Below, one piece after another: positions 63,952 to 64,000 of a stretch of 64,000 nt of DNA (position 1 is the stretch's first letter; the number at the start of each line of letters is the position of its first letter). Source of the stretch: Brumimicrobium salinarum (GTDB taxonomy: Bacteria > Bacteroidota > Bacteroidia > Flavobacteriales_D > Crocinitomicaceae); contig NZ_PJNI01000015.1 in the NCBI RefSeq assembly GCF_002844555.1, positions 18,733 through 82,732 on the forward strand, given 5' to 3'. Below the pieces are notes generated by a model, which was given only the letters and a program-made list of their open reading frames with translations, ran no database searches and had not been told where the DNA came from. The position numbers and the translations under genes are program-made.

Positions 63952-64000
63952 GTGTGCCGTGCATGGTAATTAACTAGGTGGTGAAAGTCCACTGTGGGGG
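63952..64000 (+). mobile_element. 5' end of a group IIC intron, cut by the window edge
   Basis: GTGTGCCGTGCATGG followed by AGGTGGTGAAAGTCCACTGTGGGGG is the conserved start of domain I of group IIC introns. The insertion lies just after the secDF terminator hairpin and T-run, the typical target of this class. The rest, including the reverse transcriptase, lies outside the window. Confidence 0.8.

Overview
The window is AT-rich bacterial chromosome from the Bacteroidota, most likely Flavobacteriales and possibly Crocinitomicaceae-like (family placement is inference). The markers are an LpxC-FabZ fusion, a one-piece SecDF, the type IX secretion regulator PorX, several cargo proteins with T9SS or gliding-motility C-terminal domains, an S46 dipeptidyl-peptidase, Bacteroidota-type promoter boxes (TA-N2-TTTG or TTCG) and almost no Shine-Dalgarno sequences. 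No tRNA, rRNA or CRISPR array was seen.

Layout. 1-3.6 kb: a partial secreted protein, a TerB/DnaJ membrane protein and htpG. 3.8-8.4 kb: an accessory island with a broken SH3-like secreted gene, a secreted hypothetical, an IS1182-type transposase remnant joined to the 3' tail of a group IIC intron, and a tightly coupled pair encoding a membrane-anchored receiver and a cysteine-rich histidine-kinase-like protein. Imperfect palindromes lie at its junctions. 8.4-18.4 kb: surE, a small membrane gene and lpxB, a SpoIID-like protein, recQ, ilvE, then an operon of a lipoprotein, an epimerase-CBS fusion, DAHP synthase and a KdsC-like phosphatase. 18.4-29 kb: small envelope genes, a META lipoprotein split by a short A-tract, ACMSD, a lipoprotein hydrolase, an 898-residue gliding-type surface protein, a DtxR regulator, a thioredoxin-like protein, an M23/LysM peptidase and a patatin. 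29-44.3 kb: rlmD and the lipid A genes lpxA, lpxC-fabZ and lpxD, an HD hydrolase, porX, tsaE, ald, a DUF1684 protein, yggS, a DUF1015 protein, rimO and a three-gene YtxH-type envelope operon. 44.5-53 kb: two tandem T9SS cargo genes, a dnaE-dinB translesion pair, a 124-bp palindrome and a GxxExxY gene between two repeat blocks. 53-64 kb: Lrp, a polyamine operon (arginine decarboxylase, agmatinase, deoxyhypusine-synthase-like), a DEAD helicase, the S46 peptidase and secDF. The window ends inside the 5' end of a group IIC intron placed just after the secDF terminator.

Most striking observations. Four genes have reading frames that break at A-tracts, and in all four a tract of eight As would restore the frame. 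They include tsaE, normally essential, and the start of rimO. This points to homopolymer sequencing error, to slippage used in expression, or to contingency tracts. The membrane-REC plus kinase pair in the mobile island is the best candidate for an undescribed signalling or defence module. The epimerase-CBS / DAHP synthase / KdsC-like operon is an unusual metabolic arrangement.
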